This document shows positions 1-9,300 of a DNA stretch of 64,000 nucleotides, piece by piece. The translations under genes were made by a program, and so were the position numbers. Source of the DNA: Clostridia bacterium (GTDB taxonomy: Bacteria > Bacillota > Clostridia > Christensenellales > Aristaeellaceae); assembly GCA_017519405.1 (NCBI GenBank), contig JAFWSH010000001.1, forward strand, positions 1 to 64,000, in the 5' to 3' direction. Under the pieces are notes generated by a model. It was given only the letters and a program-made list of their open reading frames with translations. It searched no databases and was not told the DNA's origin. How positions within the stretch are numbered: the stretch's first letter is position 1; the number at the start of each line of letters is the position of its first letter.

Positions 1-1230
1 CTGGCCAAGGCGGTGGCGGGGGAGGCCGGCGTGCCCTTCTTCTCCATCTCCGGTTCGGATTTTGTGGAGATGTTTGTGGGCGTGGGCGCCAGCCGCGTCC
101 GGGACCTGTTTGACCAGGCGAAGAAAGCGGCTCCCTCCATCGTCTTTATTGATGAGATCGACGCCGTGGGCCGCCACCGGGGCGCGGGCCTGGGCGGCGG
201 ACACGACGAGCGGGAGCAGACCCTGAACCAGCTGCTGGTGGAGATGGACGGCTTCGACATCAACGAGGGCGTGATTGTCATGGCGGCCACCAACCGCCGG
301 GACATCCTGGACCCTGCCCTGCTGCGGCCGGGCCGCTTTGACCGCCAGGTGACGGTGAACTATCCCGACCAGGAGGGCCGGGTGGCCATCCTGAAGGTCC
401 ACAGCAAAGGCAAGCCCCTGGCGGAGGATGTGGACCTGGACAACATCGCCAAGCGCATGCCCTACTCCACCGGCGCGGAGCTGGAGAACGTCATGAACGA
501 GGCGGCCATCCTGGCGGCCCGGGCAAGGAAGGACAAGATCGACCAGCCCATCCTGGTGGAGGCCATCAGCCGTGTGCAGATGGGCCCGGAAAAGAAGAGC
601 CACAAGGTGAACCCCGCCGATCAGCACATGGTGGCTGTCCACGAGAGCGGCCACGCGCTGGTGGGGCACTTCCTGCCGGGCTGTGACGATGTGCACCTCG
701 TCACCATTGTGCCCCGGGGACAGACCGGCGGCCACACCCTGTCCCTCCCGGCGGAGGAGCATGACAGCATGAGCCGCAGCCAGATGCTGGACACCATCTG
801 CATGATGCTGGGCGGCCATGCCGCGGAGGAGGTCTTCCTGGGGGAGGTCTATACCGGCTCCTCCTCCGACCTGAAGCGGGCCACGGACCTGTGCCGCCGC
901 ATGGTGACGCAGTTCGGCATGAGCGAGAAGCTGGGCACCATGTACCTGGCCAGCGACCAGGAGGTCTTCGTGGGCATGGAGTTCGGCCAGAGCCGCGAGT
1001 ACTCCGAGAGCGTAGCGGCGCAGATTGACGCGGAGATCAAGCGCATGCTGGACATGTGCTACGAACGGACCAAGGCCATCCTGCAGGCTCACAAAGCCGA
1101 GATGGAACAGCTGGTGGCCGGGCTGGAGAAGGAACAGACCCTGAACCGCAAGGAATTCCTGGCCATCGTGGAGCCCCACAGCGGGGACAGCGTGACGGCG
1201 GCCAAGGAGACGGGGATTCATGAGGGCTGA
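1..1230 (+). CDS. ftsH: ATP-dependent zinc metalloprotease FtsH, 5' truncated
   Basis: This is the C-terminal 409 residues of FtsH, the membrane-anchored AAA+ protease that unfolds and degrades membrane and short-lived cytoplasmic proteins. The reading frame is open from base 1, so the transmembrane N-terminus and Walker A lie outside the window. The visible part begins just after Walker A ([10 protein letters not shown]). It then shows Walker B ([10 protein letters not shown]), the second region of homology with the arginine fingers (RPGRFDR), the zinc site HESGH (bases 640-654) and the downstream SSSDL acidic ligand region. The tail is short and ordinary. The stop overlaps the next start by 11 bases, so the PHP gene is probably translationally coupled. 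Confidence 0.97.
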   Translation: MAKAVAGEAGVPFFSISGSDFVEMFVGVGASRVRDLFDQAKKAAPSIVFIDEIDAVGRHRGAGLGGGHDEREQTLNQLLVEMDGFDINEGVIVMAATNRRDILDPALLRPGRFDRQVTVNYPDQEGRVAILKVHSKGKPLAEDVDLDNIAKRMPYSTGAELENVMNEAAILAARARKDKIDQPILVEAISRVQMGPEKKSHKVNPADQHMVAVHESGHALVGHFLPGCDDVHLVTIVPRGQTGGHTLSLPAEEHDSMSRSQMLDTICMMLGGHAAEEVFLGEVYTGSSSDLKRATDLCRRMVTQFGMSEKLGTMYLASDQEVFVGMEFGQSREYSESVAAQIDAEIKRMLDMCYERTKAILQAHKAEMEQLVAGLEKEQTLNRKEFLAIVEPHSGDSVTAAKETGIHEG

Positions 1231-2065
1231 CCTGCATATGCACTCCCAGTGGTCCGACGGGGAGCTGACACCGGCGCAGCTGCTGGCCCGGGCGGAGGCG
1301 GCGGAGCTGGACTGTATGGCCATCACCGACCACGACAGCCTCCGGGGCAGCGAAGCGCTGCTGCGGCTGCATCCATCGATCCGGACGGCTTGGGCGGCGG
1401 AGCTGAGCCTGGCGGACCGCTATGGCCTGCACCTGCTGATCTACGGCCTGCGGCCCGCCCCGGCGCTGGTGCAGCGGCTGGAGGCACTGGCGCAGCAGCG
1501 GGAACGGCGCCTGCAGCAGATGCTGGATCGGCTGGCGGCCATGGACATCTTCCTGGCGCCGGAGGAGGTCAGGAAGGACAGCCACGGGACCCTGGGCCGG
1601 CCGCACCTGGCCAAAGCCCTGCTGAAAGCCGGGTACGTGTCCACCATCCAGGAGGCCTATGACCGGCTGATCGGAGAAAACGGCCCTGCCTATGTGGAGG
1701 GCGAAAAGCTCACCATGGCGGAGGCGCTTTGTCTGGCGCAGGAGGCCGGCTGGGTGCCCGTGTTGGCTCACCCCCGCCACCTGCACTTGGCGGATGAAAT
1801 GCTGGAGAGCCTGCTGGACGCATGGCAGCGGCAAGGCCTGCAGGGCATGGAGGTGTATCACCCCTCCGCCCGGCTCAGCGGCTATGAGACGCTGGAACGG
1901 ATGGCCCGCCGCCGGGGATTGCTGGTGACCGGGGGAAGCGATTTCCACCGGGAAGGTGAGGGTGGCATGGGCGCTGTGGGCTGTACAGCCCGGGCATGGC
2001 ACAGCGCGGAAAAGGATGTGGAAGCCCTGTGGACGGCCATGGAACAGGGCGCGGAACAGTCATAA
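1220..2065 (+). CDS. PHP-domain metal-dependent phosphoesterase
   Basis: The 281-residue protein is a stand-alone PHP phosphoesterase of the YciV/RnaAM (3',5'-nucleoside bisphosphate phosphatase) type. Metal-ligand motifs appear in the expected order: DLHMHS at the N-terminus, TDHDS near residue 35, VLAHPRH in the second half and GSDFH near the C-terminus. No polymerase or other domain is fused. The family hydrolyses phosphate esters on nucleotides or short oligonucleotides using two or three divalent metals; the substrate here is not readable from sequence. It starts inside the end of ftsH and precedes the VanW gene by about 40 bases, so it is likely in the same transcript. Confidence 0.85.
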   Translation: MRADLHMHSQWSDGELTPAQLLARAEAAELDCMAITDHDSLRGSEALLRLHPSIRTAWAAELSLADRYGLHLLIYGLRPAPALVQRLEALAQQRERRLQQMLDRLAAMDIFLAPEEVRKDSHGTLGRPHLAKALLKAGYVSTIQEAYDRLIGENGPAYVEGEKLTMAEALCLAQEAGWVPVLAHPRHLHLADEMLESLLDAWQRQGLQGMEVYHPSARLSGYETLERMARRRGLLVTGGSDFHREGEGGMGAVGCTARAWHSAEKDVEALWTAMEQGAEQS

Positions 2066-2107
2066 CGTGAGAGAGACAGCGATTGATCAGGAAAGGGGGT
2101 GGCAGCC

Positions 2108-4144
2108 TTGACGGAGATGAATCAGGAACCGGTTCAGCCGCGCGTCCGACACCGCAGAAGCGAGCGGCGGGCAACGGAGGAAGCGGCCGCACAGGCTGCC
2201 GCCCAGGCCTTGCAGACACCGGCGGAACCGCAGGACGCCAGCCGCGTGCAGCGGCCTGTCCCGGAGCCGGTACAGTATGCCAATCCCCCCGAGGCGGGGG
2301 GCGTATACGGCTATGAATCCTACCGTCCCCAGGCCCGGCCGGCGCCACAAATGCAGCAGGAGCCCCGGGAAGCGCCGCAGCCTTCGGCCCCCCAGGGCTT
2401 CGGCTATCAGCAGGGCGGCTGGTACACCCAGGGACAAGGCGCGCAGGGTTACCCGCCGGCCTGGCCCAGGCAGGAACAGGGCTTTCAAGGCGCGCCGGCT
2501 TCCCGAGGCGCAGGCGGTTACGCCGCCCTCCAGGGGGAGAGCAGCAGCAACACCCGTCAGAACACCACCGGGGATCCCTGGGGCTGGTCCGCCGGCTATC
2601 GGCCGGTGGGCACCCAGCGGAATGGACAGGAAACCCAGAGGAAGGACGACGCACCGGCGGAGAAGCCGCGCTTTCGCGGCGGTATGGCGGTGAAGATCCT
2701 GCTGATCCTGGTGGCGGCGGCGGCGCTGGTCTTCGCGGGCTACAGCGGCTGGCGCGGCTATCAGGCTGTGCAGACCCGGCGCGCCATGGAGGCGGAGGTC
2801 AACGCGTACAACGACCGCTTCTGCAGGGGTGTGTACGTGGACGGCATTGACCTGGGCGGGATGACGCAGGATGAGGCCCGGGAAGCTGTAAACACGCACC
2901 AGCAGGCCTCCGCCGGCGCCTGGTCCGTGGGGCTCACCTGGGAGGGGGAGACCCTCCGGGAGATCCGGTCCGAGGACCTGGGGATCACCGTGGACGTGGA
3001 GGATGCCCTCAACCAGGCCTGGAGCCGCGGACACACCGGGGATCTGGAGGCGCGGTACGCCGATATGCGCAGCTTGGCGGAGGAGCCGTATGAGGGCTCC
3101 TCCATCCGGCCGGACACCGCGAAAATCGACGGGATCCTGGCCCTGGTGGCCCAGGAACTCTACCGGATGCCGGAGGATGCGGAGATGACCGGCTTCAACC
3201 CGGACGCCACCGATCCGTTCTCCTTCAAGCCGGAGGTGGCCGGGCGGATGCTGGACACCGAGCCGCTGAAGGCGGAGCTCTACCGCCGCTTTGAGAACAT
3301 GGAAAGCGGCGAGATCCCGCTGGCGCCGGAGGAGATCCAGCCCCAGGTGACCGTGGCCTCCCTGAGGAGCGGCATGTACTCGCTGCGGGGCTACGCCACC
3401 ACCCCCATCTCGCCCACCAAGAGCACCGAGGACCGCAACAAGAACATCCGCCGGGCGTTTGAGCTGGTCTCCGGCACGGTGATACAGCCCGGGCAGCAGT
3501 TCTCCTTCAACAACATTGTGGGTCAGCGGACCGTGGAGAACGGCTTCTTCCCAGCGGAGGAGTATGTCAGCGGTCTGCACGAGGAGGGCATCGGCGGCGG
3601 CGTCTGCCAGGCCAGCACCACCATCTACCAGGCGGCGGCCCGGGCCAACCTGCAGATCGACAAGCGGACGCCCCACTCCATGGCGGTGAATTATACGGAC
3701 TACGGCAAGGACGCCACGGTGTACTGGTGGGTAGGCAAGGGCGGACAGAAGATCGACTTTGCCTTCACCAACAATACCGAACATCCCATCTACATCAAGG
3801 CGGCGGTCCAGAGCGCGGAGCGGAATCGCAAACGCCTGCAGTGCAATGTGTGGATCTACGGCGAGAGCCTGGGCGATGGCGTCAGCTATGAGATTGTGAC
3901 GGAGGAGATCACCATCCCCGCACCCGAGGAGCCGGAGACACGCCGGGACAAGGACATGAAATACGTCACCTACAAGGATGAGACCTACGAGTTCCAGAAG
4001 GCGGAGAACGGCACAGAGGTGCACCGCTGGCTGGTGAAGTATGTGAACAAGAAGGAAGTCGAACGCAAGGAACTGGAGACCGACATGTACCCGGCCAAAC
4101 AGCAGATCATCTATGTGGGCATCCGGGAACGGCCGGAAAAATAG
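2108..4144 (+). CDS. VanW-family membrane-anchored cell-wall protein
   Basis: A 678-residue protein with a long Pro/Gln/Ala-rich cytoplasmic N-terminus (about 190 residues), one transmembrane segment near residues 196-214 and an extracellular remainder. The outer part carries a putative peptidoglycan-binding-like region, then a VanW domain from about residue 425 to 570, recognisable by PGQQFSFN, GIGGGVCQAST and the HSMAVNY region. VanW proteins are surface proteins of Gram-positives linked to wall biology; their biochemical activity is unclear. I chose the TTG at 2108 because GGGGG at 2095-2099 then sits 8 bases upstream; an in-frame GTG at 2099 would overlap that ribosome site. Neighbours suggest one operon with ftsH and exoA. 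Confidence 0.88.
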   Translation: MTEMNQEPVQPRVRHRRSERRATEEAAAQAAAQALQTPAEPQDASRVQRPVPEPVQYANPPEAGGVYGYESYRPQARPAPQMQQEPREAPQPSAPQGFGYQQGGWYTQGQGAQGYPPAWPRQEQGFQGAPASRGAGGYAALQGESSSNTRQNTTGDPWGWSAGYRPVGTQRNGQETQRKDDAPAEKPRFRGGMAVKILLILVAAAALVFAGYSGWRGYQAVQTRRAMEAEVNAYNDRFCRGVYVDGIDLGGMTQDEAREAVNTHQQASAGAWSVGLTWEGETLREIRSEDLGITVDVEDALNQAWSRGHTGDLEARYADMRSLAEEPYEGSSIRPDTAKIDGILALVAQELYRMPEDAEMTGFNPDATDPFSFKPEVAGRMLDTEPLKAELYRRFENMESGEIPLAPEEIQPQVTVASLRSGMYSLRGYATTPISPTKSTEDRNKNIRRAFELVSGTVIQPGQQFSFNNIVGQRTVENGFFPAEEYVSGLHEEGIGGGVCQASTTIYQAAARANLQIDKRTPHSMAVNYTDYGKDATVYWWVGKGGQKIDFAFTNNTEHPIYIKAAVQSAERNRKRLQCNVWIYGESLGDGVSYEIVTEEITIPAPEEPETRRDKDMKYVTYKDETYEFQKAENGTEVHRWLVKYVNKKEVERKELETDMYPAKQQIIYVGIRERPEK

Positions 4145-4155
4145 CGGAGGCGCTA

Positions 4156-4908
4156 ATGAAGCTGGTATCATGGAATGTCAACGGCATCCGGGCGGCCCTG
4201 GGAAAAGGCTTCATGGAGGCTTTCAACGCCCTGGACGCGGACGTGTTCTGCCTGCAGGAGACCAAGTGCCAGCCGGGCCAGGTAAGCCTGGAGCTCCCCG
4301 GATACCACCAGTACTGGTACTCCGCCGAGAAAAAAGGCTACTCCGGCACGGCCATGTTCACCCGGCAGGAGCCGTTGTCTGTGCGCTACGGCATCGGGGT
4401 GGAGGACTTCGACCACGAGGGCCGGGTGATCACGGCGGACATGGGGGCGTTCTGGGTGGTGACGGTCTACACCCCCAACGCCCAGGACGGCCTGAAGCGC
4501 CTGGACTGGCGCCTGGCCTGGGAGGACGCCTTCCTGGCCTTCCTCAAGGGCCTGGAGCGTGAGAAGCCGGTGGTCTTCTGCGGCGACCTGAATGTGGCCC
4601 ACCGGGAGATCGACCTGAAAAACCCCGCCGCCAACCGCAACAACCCCGGCTTCACCGACGCGGAGCGGGGCAAGATGACCGCCCTGCTCCAGGCGGGCTT
4701 TGTGGATACCTTCCGCTACTTCCATCCGGATGCCGCGGAGGAATACAGCTGGTGGAGCTACCGGTTCCACGCCCGGGACAACAACGTGGGGTGGCGCATC
4801 GACTACTTTATCGTGTCGGAGAGCCTGAGCCCCCGGCTGCGGAAGGCGGCCATCCACCAGGAAATCTTCGGCAGCGACCACTGCCCGGTGGAACTGGTGA
4901 TCGACTAA
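4156..4908 (+). CDS. exoA: Exodeoxyribonuclease III (AP endonuclease)
   Basis: The 250-residue protein is a full-length ExoA/XthA of the EEP nuclease fold, which cuts DNA 5' of abasic sites and has 3'-5' exonuclease activity in base-excision repair. Catalytic landmarks are all present: WNVNGIR at the start, QETKC near residue 35, CGDLNVAH near residue 140, the WRIDYF block and the C-terminal GSDHCPV with Asp and His. The start ATG follows GGAGG by 6 bases and lies 11 bases after the VanW stop, so co-transcription is likely. Confidence 0.95.
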   Translation: MKLVSWNVNGIRAALGKGFMEAFNALDADVFCLQETKCQPGQVSLELPGYHQYWYSAEKKGYSGTAMFTRQEPLSVRYGIGVEDFDHEGRVITADMGAFWVVTVYTPNAQDGLKRLDWRLAWEDAFLAFLKGLEREKPVVFCGDLNVAHREIDLKNPAANRNNPGFTDAERGKMTALLQAGFVDTFRYFHPDAAEEYSWWSYRFHARDNNVGWRIDYFIVSESLSPRLRKAAIHQEIFGSDHCPVELVID

Positions 4909-4941
4909 AAAAGCGGCCGTGGCCGCGGGGGAGGAAAAAGC

Positions 4942-5394
4942 ATGGACAAGTGGGATCGGCGCTTTATGGAGATGGCCCAGGTGGTATCGGGCTGGTCCAG
5001 CTGTTTTCGGGCGGGACGGTCCATCGGCTGCGTCATCGTGAAGGACAAGCGGATCATGACCACCGGCTACAACGGCGCCCCTGCGGGGATTCGCACCTGC
5101 CGCGACCGGCAGGAGTGCCTGCGGGACAAACTGGGCATCCCCTCCGGCACCCGGGCGGAGGTCTGTTATGCCACCCATGCGGAGCAGAACGCCATCATCC
5201 AGGCGGCCAAGCTGGGGGTGTCCATCGACGGCGCCACCCTCTACTGCACCCATCAGCCCTGCAGCGTCTGCGCCAAGATGATCATCAACGCGGGCATCCG
5301 CCGGGTGATGTACCGGGAGGGCTATCCGGACGAGTTTTCCCTGGCACTGTTCAAGGAGGCCGGGGTAGCGCTGGAGCACGACGAGGGGGAGTGA
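4942..5394 (+). CDS. dCMP deaminase family protein (ComEB-like)
   Basis: A 150-residue zinc cytidine/deoxycytidylate deaminase. It shows the zinc and proton-shuttle motif HAEQNA around residue 79 and the PCSVC zinc pair around residue 105. The TGYNGAP loop and the Cys-rich insertion (TCRDRQECL) are typical of dCMP deaminases of the ComEB type. The reaction is dCMP to dUMP, supplying thymidylate synthesis. It starts 33 bases after exoA behind a GGAGGAAAAAGC ribosome site. A hairpin overlapping its stop codon ends the operon. Confidence 0.9.
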   Translation: MDKWDRRFMEMAQVVSGWSSCFRAGRSIGCVIVKDKRIMTTGYNGAPAGIRTCRDRQECLRDKLGIPSGTRAEVCYATHAEQNAIIQAAKLGVSIDGATLYCTHQPCSVCAKMIINAGIRRVMYREGYPDEFSLALFKEAGVALEHDEGE

Positions 5395-5411
5395 TCCCCC
5401 TCTTTTCTATT
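5383..5411 (+). terminator. Rho-independent terminator overlapping the dCMP deaminase stop codon
   Basis: GAGGGGGA at 5383-5390 pairs with TCCCCCTC at 5395-5402 around a GTGA loop, followed by TTTTCTATT. The TGA stop (5392-5394) lies in the loop, so terminating ribosomes would sit on the hairpin. Confidence 0.7.
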
Positions 5412-6183
5412 CCTTCGGGTTGGGCTCCGGGCCCACGCACCAGCCCCGGAGCTTGTTCACCGTGCGGGGTACGGCGTCCTTGCTGTTTTTCCAGGGCTGG
5501 TCGGCGAAGCGGTGGTCAAACTTGCGGATGAACCAGCTGATGTCCTCCTGGATCCGCTCCGCCTGCTGCGCCTGATTGCGGCCCATCTCGTCCACAAAGG
5601 CGGCCAGCTCCCTGGCGTTCAGCTCCTGGGGCGCCACCCGCATCAGGTCCGCCAGGTGGGGGAGGCAGACGCCCTTGCCGGAGGTGAGGCAGCGGTGGAA
5701 CTCGCTGTCCGTCCGGTACAGGTGAAACACCGTGTGGAGGTAGCGCTCCATGTTCTCCCGGATGCTGTCGCACAGCACGCAGCTGTCCGCCATCTCCCGG
5801 AGCTGCTCCGCTGCGGCGGCCATGTCCCGGGCAGCCTGGGCACCGGAGCGGCTCAGCTTCCCCAGGGGTGCGCCTGCGGCGGCGTCCGCCGCTTTTTTCA
5901 TGCGGGCTATGACCTCCCTGGTCTGGTCTGCGGTCTCCTGGTGGTGGGACTCCAGCATCAGGGCATGGCCCAGGCGGTTGCTCATGGCGAAAAACATGGC
6001 GTGGTGGACGCGGCAGAAGCCCAGGCGGTTGACCCGCACCCGCACATCCGGCTCCATCACGGAGGCGCCCAGGTAGCGGTCGGCCTCCGCCAGCTCCGTC
6101 CGGCGCTGCAGGGCGCAGAGAAAACACTCCCCGTCCAGCCGCATGGCGTCCCAGACCGGAATGGTGTCGATGTGGTATCTCAT
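5407..6183 (-). CDS. DUF6062-like protein with two CxxC/CxxH modules
   Basis: A 258-residue soluble protein resembling the Clostridia family DUF6062, function unknown. It contains two similar modules, each with a CxxC pair followed about 35 to 45 residues later by a CxxH: ECFLC with FCRVHH in the N-terminal half, and SCVLC with VCLPHL in the C-terminal half. The spacing suggests two metal-binding sites. I set the start at ATG 6183 because AAAAGGAG lies just upstream on the minus strand; the frame remains open further upstream but has no better start. It is the last gene of the ilvE-unknown-rluA set, 25 bases after rluA. Confidence 0.75.
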   Translation of the reverse strand: MRYHIDTIPVWDAMRLDGECFLCALQRRTELAEADRYLGASVMEPDVRVRVNRLGFCRVHHAMFFAMSNRLGHALMLESHHQETADQTREVIARMKKAADAAAGAPLGKLSRSGAQAARDMAAAAEQLREMADSCVLCDSIRENMERYLHTVFHLYRTDSEFHRCLTSGKGVCLPHLADLMRVAPQELNARELAAFVDEMGRNQAQQAERIQEDISWFIRKFDHRFADQPWKNSKDAVPRTVNKLRGWCVGPEPNPKE

Positions 6184-6208
6184 GGCGGCATTCTCCTTTT
6201 CGCGTTGG

Positions 6209-7078
6209 TCAAAAGGGGCAGGGGATCTCAAAGGTGCGGCCGTCCAGGGCGGGCAGTGCACCATCCGTGTGGAGGGTGAGGGAGGTGGCACAGAGCATGA
6301 GCTTGCCCTGGGCGTGCATGGCCCGGTTGAAGGCCCGGTCGCCGTAGACATCGTCCCCCAGCAGCGGGTGGCCCAGAGCGGCCATATGGGCGCGGATCTG
6401 GTGGGTGCGGCCGGTGATGAGGTGCACCCGCAGCCGGCTCACCGGCCCGGCTTCCAGGGTTTCATAGCCGGTCACGATGGCCCGGCTGCCGGGAACTTCC
6501 CGGTCAAAGACGGCCACGCGGCCGGCTTCGCTGTCCTTGCGCAGCCAGGCACGGCAGACGGCTGCAGGGGGCTTGGGCTGCCCCTTCACCAGACAGGTGT
6601 AGATCTTATCCAGCGTCCGCCGGCGGAAGGCATCCCGGAGGATTTCTCCGGCCCGGGGATTCAGCGCAAAGACGACCAGCCCGCAGGTCTGATTGTCCAG
6701 GCGGTGGCAGGGCACCGGGACAGCAGCCCCGGGGTCCGCGGCCAGCACATAGTCCCGGACCAGCTCCTCCAGGGAGGCGCCGCCCCGCTCGTCCGCCTCC
6801 ACGGAGATTCCCGGCCGCTTGTTGACCAGCAGCACATCCGCATCCTGATGGACCACCTCAATGGCGGGCCGGGCCGGCTGCACATAATAGACCTGGATCG
6901 TCTGCCCTGCCCGGACCCGGACGTCCGGCCGGACCCGTTTTCCGTCCAGCTTGACGTCACGGTGCGCAAAAACCCCGCGGAGATCCTGCGGGGTCAGTTC
7001 CGGCAGCTGCCGTCGAACCAGCGCGTCCACCCGCTGCCCGTCGGCGGCGTTGGACACGGTGAAGGTGAGGGATGCCAT
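6209..7078 (-). CDS. RluA-family 23S rRNA/tRNA pseudouridine synthase
   Basis: A 289-residue RluA-family enzyme that isomerises uridine in structured RNA. An N-terminal S4-like RNA-binding region (residues about 15-75) precedes the catalytic domain. The catalytic aspartate is in HRLDNQT near residue 137, followed by C-G-L-V-V where most relatives have S-G-L. The C-terminal signature GRTHQIRAHM and HPLLGDDVYG are intact. Start ATG 7078 lies one base after the stop of the upstream gene (TGATATGG arrangement), so translation is probably coupled. Which RluA, B, C or D position is modified cannot be assigned. Confidence 0.92.
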   Translation of the reverse strand: MASLTFTVSNAADGQRVDALVRRQLPELTPQDLRGVFAHRDVKLDGKRVRPDVRVRAGQTIQVYYVQPARPAIEVVHQDADVLLVNKRPGISVEADERGGASLEELVRDYVLAADPGAAVPVPCHRLDNQTCGLVVFALNPRAGEILRDAFRRRTLDKIYTCLVKGQPKPPAAVCRAWLRKDSEAGRVAVFDREVPGSRAIVTGYETLEAGPVSRLRVHLITGRTHQIRAHMAALGHPLLGDDVYGDRAFNRAMHAQGKLMLCATSLTLHTDGALPALDGRTFEIPCPF

Positions 7079-7079
7079 A

Positions 7080-8105
7080 TCAATGCACCAGCCTTGAGTT
7101 GACACAGATGAAGCCCGGGGTGGTGCCATACATGACCCGAAGCGCGTCCAGCATGCTCTGGGTGGGCTTGCAGGCCAGCTGGGCGGCAAGCACCTCCGTG
7201 AGGGCTTCAAAGCTGACGCCCTGCTTGGCCAGCATCCGGAGATCCTCCACCACCATCCCCGGGGGAAGGTCGGGCCGGAGGCAGGGGGCGATGAGGGTGC
7301 CCAGACGCACAGCACTGGCGCACTCCGCCTCCGAGAGGAAGATCTGCGGGACATCCGCATCCGGGTCAATGTCCAGGAAGCGCTGCAGATCCACGTGGAC
7401 CAGATGGCGGAACCAGTGATCGGGCTCCGCCAGGGCAGGGTGGAGCAGCACCATGGCGCCCTCCGGCGTATAGGTGTAGTCAAATCCGGCGTGCATCAGC
7501 CGGCGCAGCAGCACAGGGCGTTCGGTGAGGCTGCCGAAGAAGGCCTGGACGTCTGAGGCGAAGACCATGCCGTAGATGGTCAGTGCGCCGAAGACAGCCA
7601 CCAGGTGCCGCATGATCATCTCCCGCTTCGCGGCGTGGGCCTTGCTGCTGAGCAGGCGGCCCATGGGCGTCCGCAGGGCTTGCGGCAGGCGCAGCAGCAG
7701 CTGGTCTCCCTGCCGCTCCAGGGTGCACCAGAGCCGGCGCACCAGGCTCTCGGCGGGCGCCGTGTCTCCCCAGTCTGTCAGGGCCGTCTCGCCGCCCTCC
7801 CGGATCAGATGGCACAGCAGGTCATACTCGCCGGCGGGGAGGAAAAGCAGCTCCTCCGGCAGCAGGTCCAGCACACGCTTCCGCAGCAGCTCAACGGTGT
7901 GCAGCACCGTCTCGCCGCTGCGCTCCTGGGCGTCGTAGGAGATATGCCAAAGCTCCTCCACATTGGTGTCCGTACAGCCTGTCCACAGACCAAAGGAAGG
8001 CAGCTGCGCAATGCGCGCCTCGCTGTCCTCCAGCATTTGCTGCTGCATCATGCTCAAGGTCTTCTCGGGCCAGGCCAGGGCCTTGGTGTGGTATTTCCGG
8101 AGCAT
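7080..8105 (-). CDS. Conserved-looking protein of unknown function
   Basis: I do not recognise this 341-residue protein. It has no signal peptide; it is mostly helical and leucine-rich, with one hydrophobic stretch in the middle (around residues 165-185, LVAVFGALTIYGMVF) that could be a buried helix or a single membrane segment. No catalytic or metal-binding motif stands out. It sits between ilvE (11 bases upstream) and rluA (coupled downstream), and its base composition and codon use match its neighbours, so I consider it a real, translated gene. ATG 8105 follows a CAGGAGGTT ribosome site directly. Confidence 0.8.
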   Translation of the reverse strand: MLRKYHTKALAWPEKTLSMMQQQMLEDSEARIAQLPSFGLWTGCTDTNVEELWHISYDAQERSGETVLHTVELLRKRVLDLLPEELLFLPAGEYDLLCHLIREGGETALTDWGDTAPAESLVRRLWCTLERQGDQLLLRLPQALRTPMGRLLSSKAHAAKREMIMRHLVAVFGALTIYGMVFASDVQAFFGSLTERPVLLRRLMHAGFDYTYTPEGAMVLLHPALAEPDHWFRHLVHVDLQRFLDIDPDADVPQIFLSEAECASAVRLGTLIAPCLRPDLPPGMVVEDLRMLAKQGVSFEALTEVLAAQLACKPTQSMLDALRVMYGTTPGFICVNSRLVH

Positions 8106-8116
8106 GGAACCTCCTG

Positions 8117-9187
8117 TCAGCTCAGCCGGATCACCCAGCCGTTTTTGTCCTCAATGCGGCCAAACTGGATGCCGGTGAGGGTGTCGTAGAGTTTGCGGGC
8201 GACCGGGCCGATCTGGCCGCCGCCGATGATCAGTTTCTCGTCCTTCCAGCACAGCTCGCCCACGGGGGAGATCACCGCGGCGGTGCCGGTGCCGAAGGCC
8301 TCGGTGAGGCGGCCGGCCTTGGCGTCCTCAAAGATGTCCGCAATGGCCAGCCGGCCTTCCTCCGTCTCATAGCCCAGCTGACGGGCCAGGGTCAGGACGC
8401 TCTCCCGGGTGATGCCGGGGAGAATGGAGCCGTTCAGTGCGGGGGTGACGATCCGGTTGCCGTAGGCGAACATCATGTTCATGGCCCCGACTTCCTCCAC
8501 ATAGCGCTGCTCCACGCCGTCCAGCCACAGCACCTGGGAATAGCCCTTCTCCTCGGCGATCTGGCCTGCCAGGATGGAGGCGGCGTAGTTGCCGGCGCAC
8601 TTGGTGAAGCCCGTGCCGCCCCGGACCGCCCGGACATAGGCGTCCTCCACATAGATGCCCACAGGCTTCAGGCCGTCCTTGTAGTAGGAGCCCACAGGGC
8701 AGAGAATGATGAAGAAGAGATAGTGCTTCGCAGCATGGACGCCCAGCATCACATCCGTGGCCATCATGGTGGGGCGGATGTAGAGGCTGGTGCCCTCCTG
8801 GTGGGGAACCCAGTCCTGCTCGATCTCCAGCAGCTTCACCAGGCCCTCGTAGGCGGTCTCCTCGTCCAGGGCGGGCATGCACATGCGCCGGGCGCTGCGG
8901 GTCATCCGGGCCAGGTTGTCCTTGGGCCGGAAGAGCTGCAGGCCGCCATCGGCACGCCGGTAGCACTTGGTGCCCTCAAAGATGGCCTGACCGTAGTGGA
9001 AGACAGTGGTGGCGGGATCCAGGCTGAAGTTGCCATAGGGCACAATCCGGGGATCGTGCCAGCCCCGGCCCTCCTCATAGTCCATGAGGAACATGTGGTC
9101 GGTGAAGATCTTGCCAAAGCCCAGCTTGCTCTCGTCCGTGGGTTTTTCCTTGAGCACGGTGGCCCGGGTGATGCTGATTTCCTGCAT
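8117..9187 (-). CDS. ilvE: Branched-chain amino acid aminotransferase
   Basis: A 356-residue fold-type IV PLP enzyme of the long BCAT type that transaminates leucine, isoleucine and valine. Diagnostic segments include the HYGQAIFEG region, the TKCAGNYAAS segment that carries the PLP lysine, VLWLDGVEQRYVEEVG and the C-terminal FGTGTAAVISPV. Length is normal for the family. The start ATG has GGGAGG upstream, and a good sigma-A promoter lies about 30 bases before it. The leader is too short for a T-box. It heads the minus-strand set down to 5407. Confidence 0.95.
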   Translation of the reverse strand: MQEISITRATVLKEKPTDESKLGFGKIFTDHMFLMDYEEGRGWHDPRIVPYGNFSLDPATTVFHYGQAIFEGTKCYRRADGGLQLFRPKDNLARMTRSARRMCMPALDEETAYEGLVKLLEIEQDWVPHQEGTSLYIRPTMMATDVMLGVHAAKHYLFFIILCPVGSYYKDGLKPVGIYVEDAYVRAVRGGTGFTKCAGNYAASILAGQIAEEKGYSQVLWLDGVEQRYVEEVGAMNMMFAYGNRIVTPALNGSILPGITRESVLTLARQLGYETEEGRLAIADIFEDAKAGRLTEAFGTGTAAVISPVGELCWKDEKLIIGGGQIGPVARKLYDTLTGIQFGRIEDKNGWVIRLS

Positions 9188-9223
9188 GGAAATGCCTCCC
9201 TGTCCTGTCGGATTTCTTCTCCT

Positions 9224-9251
9224 ATTATAGTCCCGAAGCGCCTGCTGTCAA
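9224..9251 (-). promoter_or_regulatory. sigma-A promoter of ilvE
   Basis: On the minus strand TTGACA (9246-9251) and TATAAT (9224-9229) are separated by 16 bases. Both hexamers match consensus exactly. The predicted leader to the ilvE start is about 30 bases. Confidence 0.85.
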
Positions 9252-9300
9252 GGTTTCCCCGGGGGGAGGAGGCGGGATTGCCTGTATTCTTTGTGGCTTT

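Noticed and set aside
2087..4171. A 694-codon minus-strand frame opposite the VanW gene
   Set aside because: Antisense to a gene with a conserved VanW domain; no domain of its own.
9188..9230. T-box leader regulating ilvE
   Set aside because: The consensus promoter leaves only about 30 bases of leader, far too short for a T-box.
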